From Alopecurus myosuroides (taxonomy: Eukaryota > Streptophyta > Magnoliopsida > Poales > Poaceae), in NCBI GenBank assembly GCA_028641055.1, contig JAPCYS010001431.1, positions 421,567 to 485,566 of the forward strand: a stretch of DNA of 64,000 nucleotides, given 5' to 3'. Below are positions 48,988 to 60,258 of the stretch, one piece after another. Positions within the stretch are counted from its first letter, which is position 1; every line of letters begins with the position of its first letter. The translations under genes and the position numbers were made by a program. The notes beneath the pieces were generated by a model. That model made no database searches. It was given only the letters and a program-made list of their open reading frames with translations, and was not told where the DNA came from.

Positions 48988-51900
48988 ATGGTCGGATCAA
49001 GAGGTAACATGGAGCAGAAGGGATCACCCAAAAGAATAGAACACCCGGGCATCTTAGCATTGGTGGTTGCACCACAGGTTAATGGTTATGAGTTGAAAAA
49101 GGTGTTAATGGATGGCGGAAGTAGCATCAATATCCTATATTGGGAAACTTTCCTACGCATGGGACTCAAGGAGTCCCAGCTACAGAAAAGTTCTACAAAT
49201 TTTCTCGGGATCGTGCCGGGTCACTCGGCGTGCCCCGAGGGGAAGATTACATTGGAGGTCGCTTTTGGAGAATCAAAGGATAATTTCCGAGTGGAGTGGC
49301 TCACGTTCGAGGTGGTAAAGTTGCGCAGCCCCTATCACGCGTTGTTTGGAAGGCCGGCCTACGCCAAGTTCATGGCCAGACCGTGTTACGCATACCTACA
49401 GCTAAAAATCCCGGGTCCCAAGCAAACCATCACCATCCATGGAAGCCGGGTTATAGCAGCTGAGTGTGACGAAGGAGACGCGGCAATGGCGGAACAAGCC
49501 TGTAGAAAGGAAGAGCTCAAGTATTACCGGTCTCAAGTAGACCCGGATGACAGAACATCGTTAAAGAGGCCGAATACGGAGGATGAGAGAGCAAAATTCA
49601 AGGCAGCACAAGACACAAAGATGGTGGCTTTTGTTGAAGGTGATCCCTCCAAGCAATTTGCTATAGGATCTAACCTAGACAGTAAGCAAGAAAAGGCGCT
49701 CATCAAGTTCATTCGCGGAAACCAAGATGTTTTCGCTTGGACGCCCAGTGATATGCCAGGTATCCCGACTGAGTTAGCTGAGCACAGTTTACACGTTGAT
49801 CCTAAGTCTCGGCCTGTGAAGCAGGGCCTGAGAAAAATGAATGAGGAGAGAAGAAAAGCTATAGGAGAAGAAATTGCCCGGCTATTGGCAGCCGGCTTTA
49901 TCATGGAGGTATTCCACCCGGATTGGTTGGAAAATCCGGTTCTAGTACTAAAAAAGAGTAACGAGTGGAGGATGTGCATAGATTACACGAGTCTCAACAA
50001 GCACTGCCCAAAGGATCCATTTTCCCTTCCGAGGATAGATCAGATCATAGATGAAGTGGCTGGAAGTGACCTATTATGTTTCCTGGACGCGTATTCCGGG
50101 TATCATAAGATCAAGCTCAAGAAGGAAGATTGGGAGAAAACACTCGTTCATAACCCCCTTTGGGGCTTTCTGTTACAAAACCATGACTTTTGGACTAAAG
50201 AACGCTGGTGCAACCTACCAGAGATGCATCCAGAAGTGCTTTGAGGATCAGATTGGACACAACGTTCATGCTTATGTGGATGATGTGGTGATCAAGACCA
50301 GGAAAGCGGAAACATTTATTGATGATCTAAAGGAAACGTTCAAGAATTTGAGAAGGTATCAGATGAAACTTAACCCTACAAAGTGCGTGTTTGGAGTTCC
50401 AGCAGGAAAATTACTCGGATTCATTGTTTCCGAGAGAGGAATCGAGGCAAACCCGGACAAGATCAAAGCTATCCATAGTCTGAAAAAGCCGGAAAATTTG
50501 AAGCATGTTCAAAAACTTACAGGATGCGTAGCGGCATTAAGCTGGTTCATATCCAGACTCGGGGAGAAGGTCATTCCCTTATACCGGCTCTTGAGGAAAT
50601 CTGACAAGTTCGTTTAGGACCAAGAGGCGGACGAGGCGTTCGAGGCACTAAAGAAGCAATTATCTGAGGCACCAATCTTAGCAGCTCCGGGTCCTAAGGA
50701 GCCCATGTTACTATATATTGCGGCTGGACCCCGAGCGGTTAGCGTAGTGGTTGCTGTTGAGCGTAAAGAGGATGGAAAAGATCACCCGGTACAGAGGCCA
50801 GTTTATTACGTAAGTGAGGTATTATCGGAAGCAAAGCAACGTTATCCACATTGGCAGAAGTTGGTTTTCGGGGTCTTCATGGCCAGCCGGAAATTGAAAC
50901 CATATTTTCAGGAACACCCCATCACAGTGGTTAGCTCTATACCAATGTCGGATATTATCAGAAACTCAGATGCAACAGGTAGAATAGCCAAGTGGGCCAT
51001 TGAGATGGGAGATTATCACATCAACTACGAGCCCAGGTTAGCAATCAAATCCCAAGCTTTAGTCGATTTCATCAATGATTGGACTCACACAAGCATGCCA
51101 AAAATGACACCAAGTTCCGAGTCTTGGGTGATGCACTTTGATGGTTCTAAGCAGTACGAGGGATCAGGAGCTGGGGTGGTACTTACATCACCCAAAGGAG
51201 ATAAACTGAGCTACGTGTTGCAAATTCACTTTGATTGCTCCAACAACATGGCCGAGTATGAGGCATTATTACACGGATTGAGAATAGCCAAGGAGATGAA
51301 CATCAGGCGGATACGATGCTATGGAGATTCGGATCTTGTGGTGCAGCAGGTCTCAGGAACCTGGGATAGGAAGGACGCAACTATGGCAGCGTATCGCAGA
51401 GAGGTGGACAGGGTTGCCGGGTGTTTTTCCGGGTATGAGGTGGAGCATATTGACAGGCGAAAGAACGAGGCAGCAGATGCACTCGCAAGACTCGGCTCGC
51501 GCAGAGAGCCGGTTCCACCTAATGTTTTCCTGGACGAGTTATGGCGGCCATCTGTTAAAACCGAGTCTGAGGAAGAGGTGGCTACCCAAGACCCGGATTT
51601 AGTGCTTGTGGCCATGGTGCGTGCCGTTCCTGAGTGGACAGAGCCGTTTTTAGCTTATTTATCACGGGGCGAGTTACCACCATAGGAAGTTTTAGCAAGG
51701 CAAATTCTGAGACGAGCAAAGGGCTATTCCATCATCAATGGCGAGTTATATAAAAGGAGTGTAGCAGGAGTCTTTTTGCGCTGTGTAGCACCAGAAGAAG
51801 GCCGGCAGATTCTGAAAGAGATCCATGAAGGTGACCGTGGGCATCATGCATCCACAAGATCCCTTGTCGCCAAAGCATATCGACACGGTTTCTTTTGGCT

Positions 51901-52915
51901 CACAGCCTTAGCAGACGCGGAGCGCTTGGTGGCAAGGTGCGATGGATGTCAAAGGTACGCTCGCCAAATCCATGTGCCGGCTATGGAGTTGCAAACAATC
52001 CCATTAACCTGGCCGTTCGCTGTTTGGGGCATGGACATGGTGGGCCCCTTCCACATGTCACCCTGCAAAAAGACCCATCTCTTGCTAGCTATCGATAAAT
52101 TTACAAAGTGGGTTGAGGTTATGCCAGTTACCAATTGCGAAGCAATCACAGCAGTCAAGTTCTTAAAGAGAATCATCTACAGGTTTGGGTATCCTCACAG
52201 TATAATAACAGACAATCGAACCAACATGTCCCTTGGTGAGATGGAAAAATTCTGCGGAAACAATGGAATCCGGCTGGACATAGCCTCAGTAGCACATCCA
52301 CAAGCCAATGGACAAGTGGAAAGGGAAAACCAGGAATTACTTCGTGGGTTAAAGCCACGGCTATGGGTTCCATGCATCAGAGCTGCTGGAGCATGGGTAG
52401 AAGAGTTACCATCAGTGGTTTGGGGAATTAACACCACACCTAACAAATCTACTCAAATGGCACCGTTTTTCATGGTTTATGGTGCAGAGGCAGTGTTGCC
52501 GAGTGATATTATTCACGACTCGCCCCAAGTGTCGGCTTACGTCGAGGTAGAGAACGAGAAGACCCGGCAGGACGCTGTGGACATGCTAGAAGAGCACAGA
52601 GAACAAGCTTTGGAGAGATCAGCCATATATCAGTAGGATCTGAGGAGGTATCACAGCCGGCGAGTCAAAACCCGGGTCTTCCAGGAAGGAGACCTGGTGT
52701 TACGCCTGGTACAGTCAAAGGAAGGAAAACTTAAGCTATCTCCACCATGGGAGGGACCGTTCATCGTAAGCCGGAACTTGCACAATGGATCATATTACTT
52801 GGTAGATGCAAGGGAAGAGTCGGATACTGTCAATGACACCGCTCATACCACTTCATCTATGCAAGAGAGGGAAACACCATGGAACGTGGCTCAGCTGCGC
52901 CCCTACTACACCTAG
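48988..52915 (+). pseudogene. pol: Pol of the Tat element: protease, RT, two RNase H, integrase
   Basis: Protease motif VLMDGGSSINILYW is near 49107. RT begins VLVLKKSNEWRMCIDYTSLNKHCPKD; a one-base frame change near 50140-50150 follows, and the second frame carries TFGLKNAGATYQR and catalytic YVDD (about 50272-50283). TAG at 50615 interrupts the connection. RNase H follows (50705 on), then a second plant-type RNase H (MHFDGSKQYEGSGAGVVL, NNMAEYEALLHGLRIA, GDSDLVVQQVSG, NEAADALARL). TAG at 51683 precedes integrase (zinc finger with CDGC; WGMDMVGPF; IITDNRTNMS, where Arg replaces the usual Gly after DN; HPQANGQVERENQ). TAG at 52634 cuts the tail, which ends WNVAQLRPYYT at 52915. At least three stops and one shift: inactive. 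Confidence 0.85.
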
Positions 52916-54041
52916 ACTAGGCTTACAAGTGGAACTACACGATGTAACAGGCAGCAGGTTTCAGACGCACTCTTTTCCTATCCAGGGTACCTAAGGGGAC
53001 TGGAGGGTTTTTAATGAGGCGGCTTGCTGACCTAACTTTTCTCATATCAATAAAGAGATGGTTAAACTATGATGTTGTTTCTTTCTTGTGCGTTTTTTGT
53101 TAAAGTTTTTCGTTTTCCTGTTCTTGTTTTCTGTTTTTGATGTTTTCAGGTAAGTATTAGTCCTTTATTTACAAAAACAGTAGTTTTCTAAAGATTACAT
53201 ATATAGGTCTTGGGGGCTGATTGCTTGAATAGAACAGTTGCAAACTCAAAGACCCGGCCACGATGACATTAAGTTATAAGGACCGATTACTTAGAATAAG
53301 TACGGTTACAATCTTATAACCAGACAATAGAGCCAAATTCTCTTGATTTCTCGTGCTTAAGCTTGATGTGACTCGCAAGAACGTGGCATGCTTTGCTAGC
53401 GTGTAATTACAATCAGCCATGATGCCCATGGGGACTTGCCTGACCCTGTTTTTATACAGTTATAGCAGCATTGATTATCCACGCGAAAGCCGGCTTACAG
53501 CAAAGAGGATCAAAAGGGTCATCCAAACCACAAGTTATGCAGAGTACAAGGTTAACAGCCGGAAACTCGCAATATATCAAGCATAACTTCAAACCTATGT
53601 GAGTAACTCTAGGGTTTGGGCCTTAGCAGAAACAGTTTGTTCTTTCGAAAACTCCAAACCCCTAGACTCAGAAATTCGGGCCTTGGGGGCTTGGGAATTT
53701 GAAAAAAGTAACTAATTGTCTAGCTATTAAGCTTCAAAACCCAAACATTCGAGTCTTGGGGACTTGGAAAAAATCCACTCGTCAAAACCCCCGAGACCCG
53801 GAAACCGAGTCTCACAAAAGGAAAAATAGCAAAAGTCGGAAAACCAGCAACGAAAAGTTTAAAGCTAGTAAATATAAAATCCATGCAAAAGGCCAGAAGG
53901 GCCACGAGAGCCATTAAGGTTTTAACGTATTACAAACCGAGGGAGTAGTATCGAAAAGTGCACAGGCGCACTATTAAAAGAATAATTGTTTTAAATGCCC
54001 ATTGGCCGAATAAAGTGTTTGAGGCAGCGAAAAGGGAAACT
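52916..54041. other. Non-coding stretch between pol and the antisense gene
   Basis: About 1.1 kb with no convincing ORF. It would hold the 3' ends of two converging transcription units: pol from the left and the antisense gene from the right. Part is AT-rich and part contains repeated GAGTCTTGGGG-type and CCGGAAAC-type words typical of this element. Confidence 0.55.
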
Positions 54042-57000
54042 TCACTCGGCATCCTTCGCCGAGTCTTCAACGTTATCCTTGGCAGCCGGGTCTTCGACTC
54101 GCTCGCTGGTGGTTTTCCCGGTTCCTGCATCCGTATCAACAGCAGTACTGGCGCGCGCTGGAGGAGGGTCAACCGGCGTGGAGGTGGCAGGCGCAGTATC
54201 GGCCTCAGTCTTCTTCTTCGCAGCTTCTTCCTTCCTCTTGGCAGCTTCCGTCTTCCACCGTGCCAGACTGTCGGCGATCAAGCTAGCCGAGTGACGCACC
54301 TCAGTATTGATAGCCTTGAAGTTCTTACCAGAAAACTTGGAGCCGTCATTGTTGAATTCGGGAAACCCGCCAACGAGTTTTGCCGGCTCAAGCTTGGGAA
54401 AGTAGGCCTTGGCCAGAGGGAGTCCCCGGGTTACTCCAACCCGGCACGAAGAGCGCTTCCAGTGGTCGATCCACTCGGGAATGGTGGAACACGGGTCAAG
54501 GAAAGTGTTCACATCACCATACCCGGTACCCGGCCACTTGATAGCTTGTAAAATCCATTTGGTGCCGGCACAGAGTTGCCGGATCACGGCCTTCAAGGTC
54601 TTCAACTTCTCGATATCATCTTCGTCTGGCATAGCCTCACCCGGCCCTGCAGAGTAACAGAAAGATTAAAGCAAGAAATTCCGAGTTTTTGCGGAAAAAG
54701 AAATCCGGGTTATAAGTTAATCGGTTAAAAGTTATTACCAAGTAGCGTGCGATAAGTATCTGCAATTTGGGCCGACAGTTTCTTCAGTTCAGCCTCAGCA
54801 AGTTGGGACCTCTTCTTATACTTTTTCACATTTTTATCAAGTTTTTCAGCATCAGCTTCCAACGCTTCACGCAGCTTTGTCTCCGTCTCGAGGAGTTTGT
54901 TGGTTTTAGCCAACACCTCCTCAGATTGGGTCACGTAAGCCTGCGAAAAGAGAAAAGGGAATATTATTCTGAACAAAAGATAAATCCGGGTGTGACAAAC
55001 TATAGCGTTATAAAGTACCAAGTAAACTATACATAGTTCACTCGGAACTTGGGGACTAGGTGAGTATATAAGCAATATATAAGCAGTTCACCATGGCTTC
55101 CAAAATCCCCTTTTCATCGGTTTTCAAGGTGTAGAGACAACTTAGCATCTCATCAAATCTTAGTTCATCAAGTTTCATCCCCGAAGAGCTGGGGGCCTGG
55201 TTACTCGGAGGAGGAGTCCTTTCCTGCTTGAGGGGGGACACCCGGGCCGCTTGGGTCTCAGGAGTGGGGTCACCCATCCTTGCGCCCAGGACCTCGACGT
55301 CATCGCCCCCGGATCCATGCGACGGAATGGGATACTCGGCCTCTTGATCGGCCGGGTCTTTCAGCAGTTCTTCTCCTTCTTCTTCTTCAGCGCCGCCAGC
55401 CGCGGCCTTCACAGTATCTATCGGCTCTTCCAGCGCCGGGTTGTCCATGTCCATATCGTCCGGGTCGCTGGTGGTGACCTTGGCTCTGAGGAAAACAAAA
55501 GGAGCACTTAGTACATGATGAATGAAACTTATGGAAAGTGTTGTTGTATCGAATAGCAAGAAAAGATAGCTTACCCGGTATTCATGAAGAAATCCGCCGG
55601 AAGATTGTTGCTAGGCCCGGAGGAGGCTGTCAAGGGGTCCGAAAGTGAGACCCGGAATTGTCCGGCTAGTGGATGATTGGGAGAAGGATGTTTTCGAGGT
55701 GAATTGGAAGGATGGGTCTGGGGAATACCGGCACGGCGAGCTGGGGACGAAGGGATACCCGGGTTGAGAGGGTCATCACCCGGGTAGTTCCGGGTTACCC
55801 TGCGCTTGACTGGAGCGGGTTCCTTCAAGTGTGGCGAATCGGACAAGCGTTGGTTAAGCTTCCACATATTAGCGAATGAATATGGTTCGGAGGTGATAGT
55901 GGAATATGGAACCTTGAATACCACCCTTCGGGGCTTCCTCTTGGCCCCAACCTCGACGTCCAGCTCAGCCTCACTTTCGTCCGACTGAGTCTCCTAAACT
56001 CATCCTCCAACCCTGAAAAGCATAGCACATTGTTGGAAAAGGAAAACAGGTTGGAAAAGTAAAGTCAATAGAAATGGAAATAAGTGAAACCAGGATATTA
56101 CCTTCGTCCGAGTCAGCCGGCTCCTCGTCCTCCTCTGAGTTCTCGGAAGGAGGCGGAGTCTCAATCTTCCAGAAGGGGCTATCTTCATGAGATAAAAGTG
56201 CAGTGATAAAAGTTAGTGGTCATATCAGAAAAACGTCAAGTTATATAAAGAATAAGAGCTGGATTTTACCGCCGGAGCCGGGTTGTCCCGCGTGTAGGGG
56301 TTCAGACCAGCAATAGTCCGGATCACCTCCATCTTCTCAGTCAAGAAATTCTTGATTATCTTGTTCGCGTCCGCGGCCGGGTAATTCCTTAGCGAATAGC
56401 GAAGGGAATCCATGACGTGCCCAGAATAATCGCATAAAAGCTTGGGCCGGACAGCGTTGGGTTGGATCTGGAAGGTTACCCAGGTTTTGACTAAGTTAAG
56501 ACCCAGGAGACCCTGGGCCGATAGAACAGCGAGTTTGGCAAGGAGGGGTTGGATGGACTGCCTATCCGACTCAGAAGCGAAGGAGTTGAGGTTGTCGGAA
56601 AGATTGAGAAGATCTTCAGAGAAACCCGGCAGTGGTTTTTCACCGACTGAGGAGGTGTCTTGGCAATAGAAATACGTCTTTTGCCAGTGTTTGACATGGG
56701 AATTGAGGCTAAGAGTCAGCATTAACGAATTCTTCCTCCTTTGAATGGAACCCCCCCCCCCCCCGCAAACTAGGAGGGCCCCATCACCGCTTTCGTGGCA
56801 CGGTTTGCATTGGAACAATTCGAGAAAGACTGCGAGGTTTGGAGGGATGCATTAATATGATTCGCACAGAACAATGAAGTGAGTAATATTCAACATAGAA
56901 TTGGGACCTATGTCAAAAACTCGGGGACCGTAATGGTTTAGTAAATCACGGAAGAAGGGGTGACCCGGGGGACGGAAGCCCCGGATCACGTGTTCAACGA

Positions 57001-57217
57001 AGCACATTACCTCGTCAATACCCGGAGTGGGCCGAGTCTCCTCCCCAGGGACGCGCCAGTGGATGTCTTCCCGGGCGGGGAGGACGCCCGACTCCGCGAG
57101 CTCGTCCAGTTTGGCCTTGGTCACAGTGGACCTTGCCCAGTTCGCGGATATAGACTAACTCGGCTTTGCCTTAGCCGGCTGTTTCCCCTTTGTCTTCGTG
57201 CCGGCTTTGGGTGCCAT
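54042..57217 (-). pseudogene. Antisense multi-exon gene of the Tat element (gypsy-type transposon domain)
   Basis: Read on the minus strand, ORF pieces are joined by good splice signals. Exon 2 (57226-56270, ATG 57217) encodes a basic start, then a domain like the plant 'putative gypsy type transposon' family: RGFRPPGHPFFRDLLNHYGPRVFDIGPNS, HFIVLCESY, LELFQCKPC. Short acidic exon 3 ends at GAAG|GTAATA (56102). Exon 4 (56012-55575) has KRKPRR and ends CCGG|GTAAGC. Exon 5 is 55485-55092. Exon 6 (54940-54739) is a strong coiled coil (SEEVLAKTNKLLETETKLRE). Exon 7 (54646-54042) ends with a Lys/Glu/Ala-rich tail. Breaks: TAG 57157-57155, TAA 56854-56852, a frame change near 55988, and no clear exon-3 acceptor. 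Antisense ORFs after pol are known in Tat elements; their role is not established. Confidence 0.65.
56751..56764. repeat. 14-bp poly-C tract
   Basis: A run of Cs (Gs in the antisense gene, encoding a poly-Gly stretch in exon 2). Length slippage here would shift the antisense reading frame. Assembly error is also possible at such a run. Confidence 0.8.
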
Positions 57218-57225
57218 GGGAGCGA

Positions 57226-57838
57226 TCTAAAACCAGGAGACAGAATGCAAAGTGTAAGTGACTCGAGACCCGGAAAATGATCATTATCCGACTCTCTGAA
57301 GATCACTTGCGAAGAAATTTTGACAGATTGGATCTAGGCGGAAAGATTTACGAGGAAATTTATGACTACAAATAATAGAGGTGCGTTATGAGGTGTATTA
57401 TTGGATCTATCCTGAGTATTGGTTGTGGAAGGGCAAAGCATGGGTTATCCAATTGATACGAAGCAAGAAAAACGTCTAAGGGCGGATCTAAATCCAATCT
57501 AGTCAAAAGTAAGATTAAAGGCAAGATCCATGGAAGAAGATGGCTTACCGGTGGGATCGGGAGGAGAGCGCGGCGGCGGCAGATGGCGCAGTCGCGGTGA
57601 CCCCTTGGACCTTCCGGTGAGCTGCTCGAGGGCGCGGCGGCAGAGGTCAACGGTGGCGCAGCGGGAGCTGATGCAGAGCGCAGACGGTGGCGGCTCGCTT
57701 CCGGCTGCGTGCCCGTGGACGCCGTGGCGGCACGGATTTGAGCTCGAACGAGGGAGTGCAGAGAAAAGTTGAAGATGGAGAAGATGGGGGAAATGGAACG
57801 TTGGGCTTAGGGTTGCCCTGGAAACACCTATTTATAGG
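57226..57838 (-). promoter_or_regulatory. Promoter and 5' UTR intron of the antisense gene
   Basis: On the minus strand a textbook TATA box, CCTATAAATAGG, lies at 57827-57838. An untranslated exon would run from about 57795 to 57549, ending CCG|GTAAGC. A 5' UTR intron would follow, ending TTTTAG at 57227, 9 bases before the ATG at 57217. The ORF at 57650-57366 spans the donor and is probably not coding. From 57839 to 58224 I see no gene, only sequence leading to the polypurine-type GGGGACTAC at the 3' LTR. Confidence 0.6.
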
Positions 57839-58224
57839 TGTGGGTGGAGTGCCCTAGGTCTAAGCGGCGGGAGCCAAAATTTTGGGGAAAAAAGATACCC
57901 GACCGGATTTTTTGGGATAAGCGTTAAGTGCCCGTAACGTGATATCCGGAAGAGATTGAGACAGATTGCGACCGTGACATTCGGATTACCTAACGGACAG
58001 TGCCAGTCCGGGTCTTGTGTGATTTCTCGGAGTGTTGACCCGGAAAAGTAATGGCAGACTCGGAGAAAGCCGGGTTACCATATGGACTACCTGTGGAGTT
58101 AGGCCTAGCTACTATCAAAGCACCCTAACCCGGCATTTTATGAACTTGCATGTTTATTATTTTGTAGGGAATAGCGTGCGCTTCAAGGGAGATCCCGCGA
58201 AGCCCAAGCTATTCTGGGGACTAC

Positions 58225-58688
58225 TGATGGAGGGATGATAACCCGGTAGGCTAACACCAAGGTGTAACTCGGCCCAAAGGGAACCGCGCAAGACCCGGCT
58301 CAAGAAAAGGTAGCTTCTAGAAGGCCCAAGGAGTGGAGTAGGCCTCGTAACCCGGATTGTGGGTTGCGGTAAGGAAACTTAGGGTTTGTATGCGGTGACT
58401 GGGTAGGATTCCGAGTATGCCTTGGATAGGAAGCCAGGGGGCCGGGTAATATATAAACCGGCTCCTAGGGTTAGATGGCGACGAGCTTTACCAGATATTC
58501 GAGTTCCCCTGTAATACGAGAGTTGAGATTGTAACCCTGGATCGGAAACTCGGCGACTTGATTGCCAGAGCTACCAAATCGATTGATAACATGATCTCCC
58601 TTGAGCTAAACCCTCTCCCAAACACCAGAGTCGTATTGCCCCAAGATAAGTTACCCCCGGTAACGTCTGCCGTGATTATCCCACGACA
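58225..58688 (+). repeat. 3' LTR of the Tat element
   Basis: Pairs with 45715-46178; TATATAAA at 58450-58457. The purine-rich TCTGGGGACTAC (58212-58223) immediately before it is the polypurine tract. Confidence 0.9.
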
Positions 58689-60258
58689 TGTTCCTTGGTC
58701 CTAACATGACAGAACCAAGAAACTATTTCCACTTTTCCACCCCCTTCCGGCTCACGTAGAGGGGCCAGGACGGCAGTTCCGTCTTTTTCTACATCGGGGC
58801 AAGGGTTTCATCGGAGAGGGGCTCCGAAGCGTCTGAATCCCACCAAGTCCCATGGTATGCCATACCATGTGTGTTAGAGTGTTCCATGTGTCTTGGATGC
58901 CAAAGATACCATCACTCCCTGTGTTATGGCCTCACCGGCGTCGGATTACCTCTTTCGGGTTCCAGGACTCCTCACACACCCCAAAACTCCCGGATCTGAC
59001 GGAACGGGGGAACCTTGCCAATAGGTGGGCCCTAACATTGTATTGGGTGTTCCTTGGGTCTAACATGACACAAGTAAACAACTAGTTCCACTTTTCTACC
59101 CCCTTCCGGCTGACGTAGAGGGCCAAAGGACGGCAGTTCTGTCTTTTTCTACAGCGGGGCTAGGGTTTCACCGGAGAGGGGCTCCGGAGCGTCTGAATCC
59201 CACCAAGTCCCATGGTATGCCATACCATGTGTGTTAGAGTGTTACATGTGCCTTGGATGCCAAATATCCCATCACTCCCTTTGTTATGGCCTCACCTGTG
59301 TCGGATTCCCTCTTCCGGGTTCCAGGACTAATCACACACCCTGAAACTCCCGGATCTGACGGAACGGGGGGAACCTTGTCAATAGGTGGGCCTTACCATT
59401 GTCTTCGGTGTTACTTGGGACTAACATGACACAACCAAGCAAATAGTTCCACTTTTCTACCCCCTTCTAGCTCACGTAGAGGGGCCAGGACGGCAGGTCC
59501 GTCTTTTTCTACAACGGGGCTAGGGTTTCACCGGAGAGGGGCTCCGGAGCATCTGAATCCCACCAATTCCCATGGTATGCCATACCATGTGTGTTAGAGT
59601 GTGCCGTGTGTCTTGGATTCCAAAGATACCATCACACCCTTTGTTATGGCCTCACCGGCGTCGGATTCCCTCTTCGGGGTTCCAGGACTCCTCAGACACC
59701 CCAAAACTCCCGGATCTGACGGAACGGGGGGAACCTTGCCAATAGGTGGGCCCTAACATTTTCTTGGGTGTTCCTTGGGTCTAACATGACACAAGGAAAC
59801 AACTAGTTCCACTTTTCTACCCCTTCCGGCTGACGTAGAGGGCAAGGACGACAGTTCCGTCTTTTTCTACAGCCGGGATAGGGTTTCACCGGAGAGGGGC
59901 TCCAAAGCGTATGAATCCCAGCAAGTCCCATGGTATGCCATACCATGTGTGTTATAGTGTTACATGTGTATTGGATTCCAAAGATCCCATCACTCCCTTT
60001 GTTATGGCCTCACCGGTGTTGGATTCCCTCTTCCGGGTTCCAGGACTGCTCACACACCCCGAAACTCCCGGATCTGATAGAACGGGGGGAACCTTGCCAA
60101 TAGGTGGGACCTACAATTGTCGTGGGTGTTCCTTGGGCCTAACATGACACAACCAAGCAACTAGTTCCACTTTTCTACCCCCTTCCGGCTCACGTAGAGG
60201 GGCCAGGACGGCAGGTCCGTCTTTTTCTACAACGGGGCTAGGGTTTCACCGAAGAGGG
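58689..60258. repeat. Satellite block 4 (about 4.4 monomers)
   Basis: Resumes at TGTTCCTTGG in phase with 45714. Monomers here lack several diagnostic variants of block 1, and adjoining ones share features such as ACAAG(T/G)AAACAACTAG near 59075 and 59800. It stops inside the CCGGAG-type dyad at 60258, where the next LTR starts. Confidence 0.92.

Larger units (their letters stand above)
45715..58688 (+). mobile_element. Tat-lineage Ty3-gypsy element, 13 kb (TSD TGTTC)
   Basis: Identical-length 464-bp LTRs at 45715-46178 and 58225-58688 differ by about 13 substitutions by eye, so this copy appears older than the Tekay-type insertion. TGTTC flanks both ends (45710-45714, 58689-58693). The element holds a PBS, gag, protease, RT, RNase H, a second RNase H, integrase, then a 5-kb 3' region with an antisense gene. 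A second, plant-type RNase H before integrase and extra antisense ORFs are marks of the Tat lineage. It has no chromodomain. The satellite continues in phase on the right (TGTTCCTTGG). Confidence 0.9.

Noticed and set aside
57366..57650. Minus-strand ORF beginning MTSAAAPSSSSPEG as a separate gene
   Set aside because: It spans the predicted donor of the 5' UTR exon of the antisense gene and shows no known domain; better read as UTR and intron.
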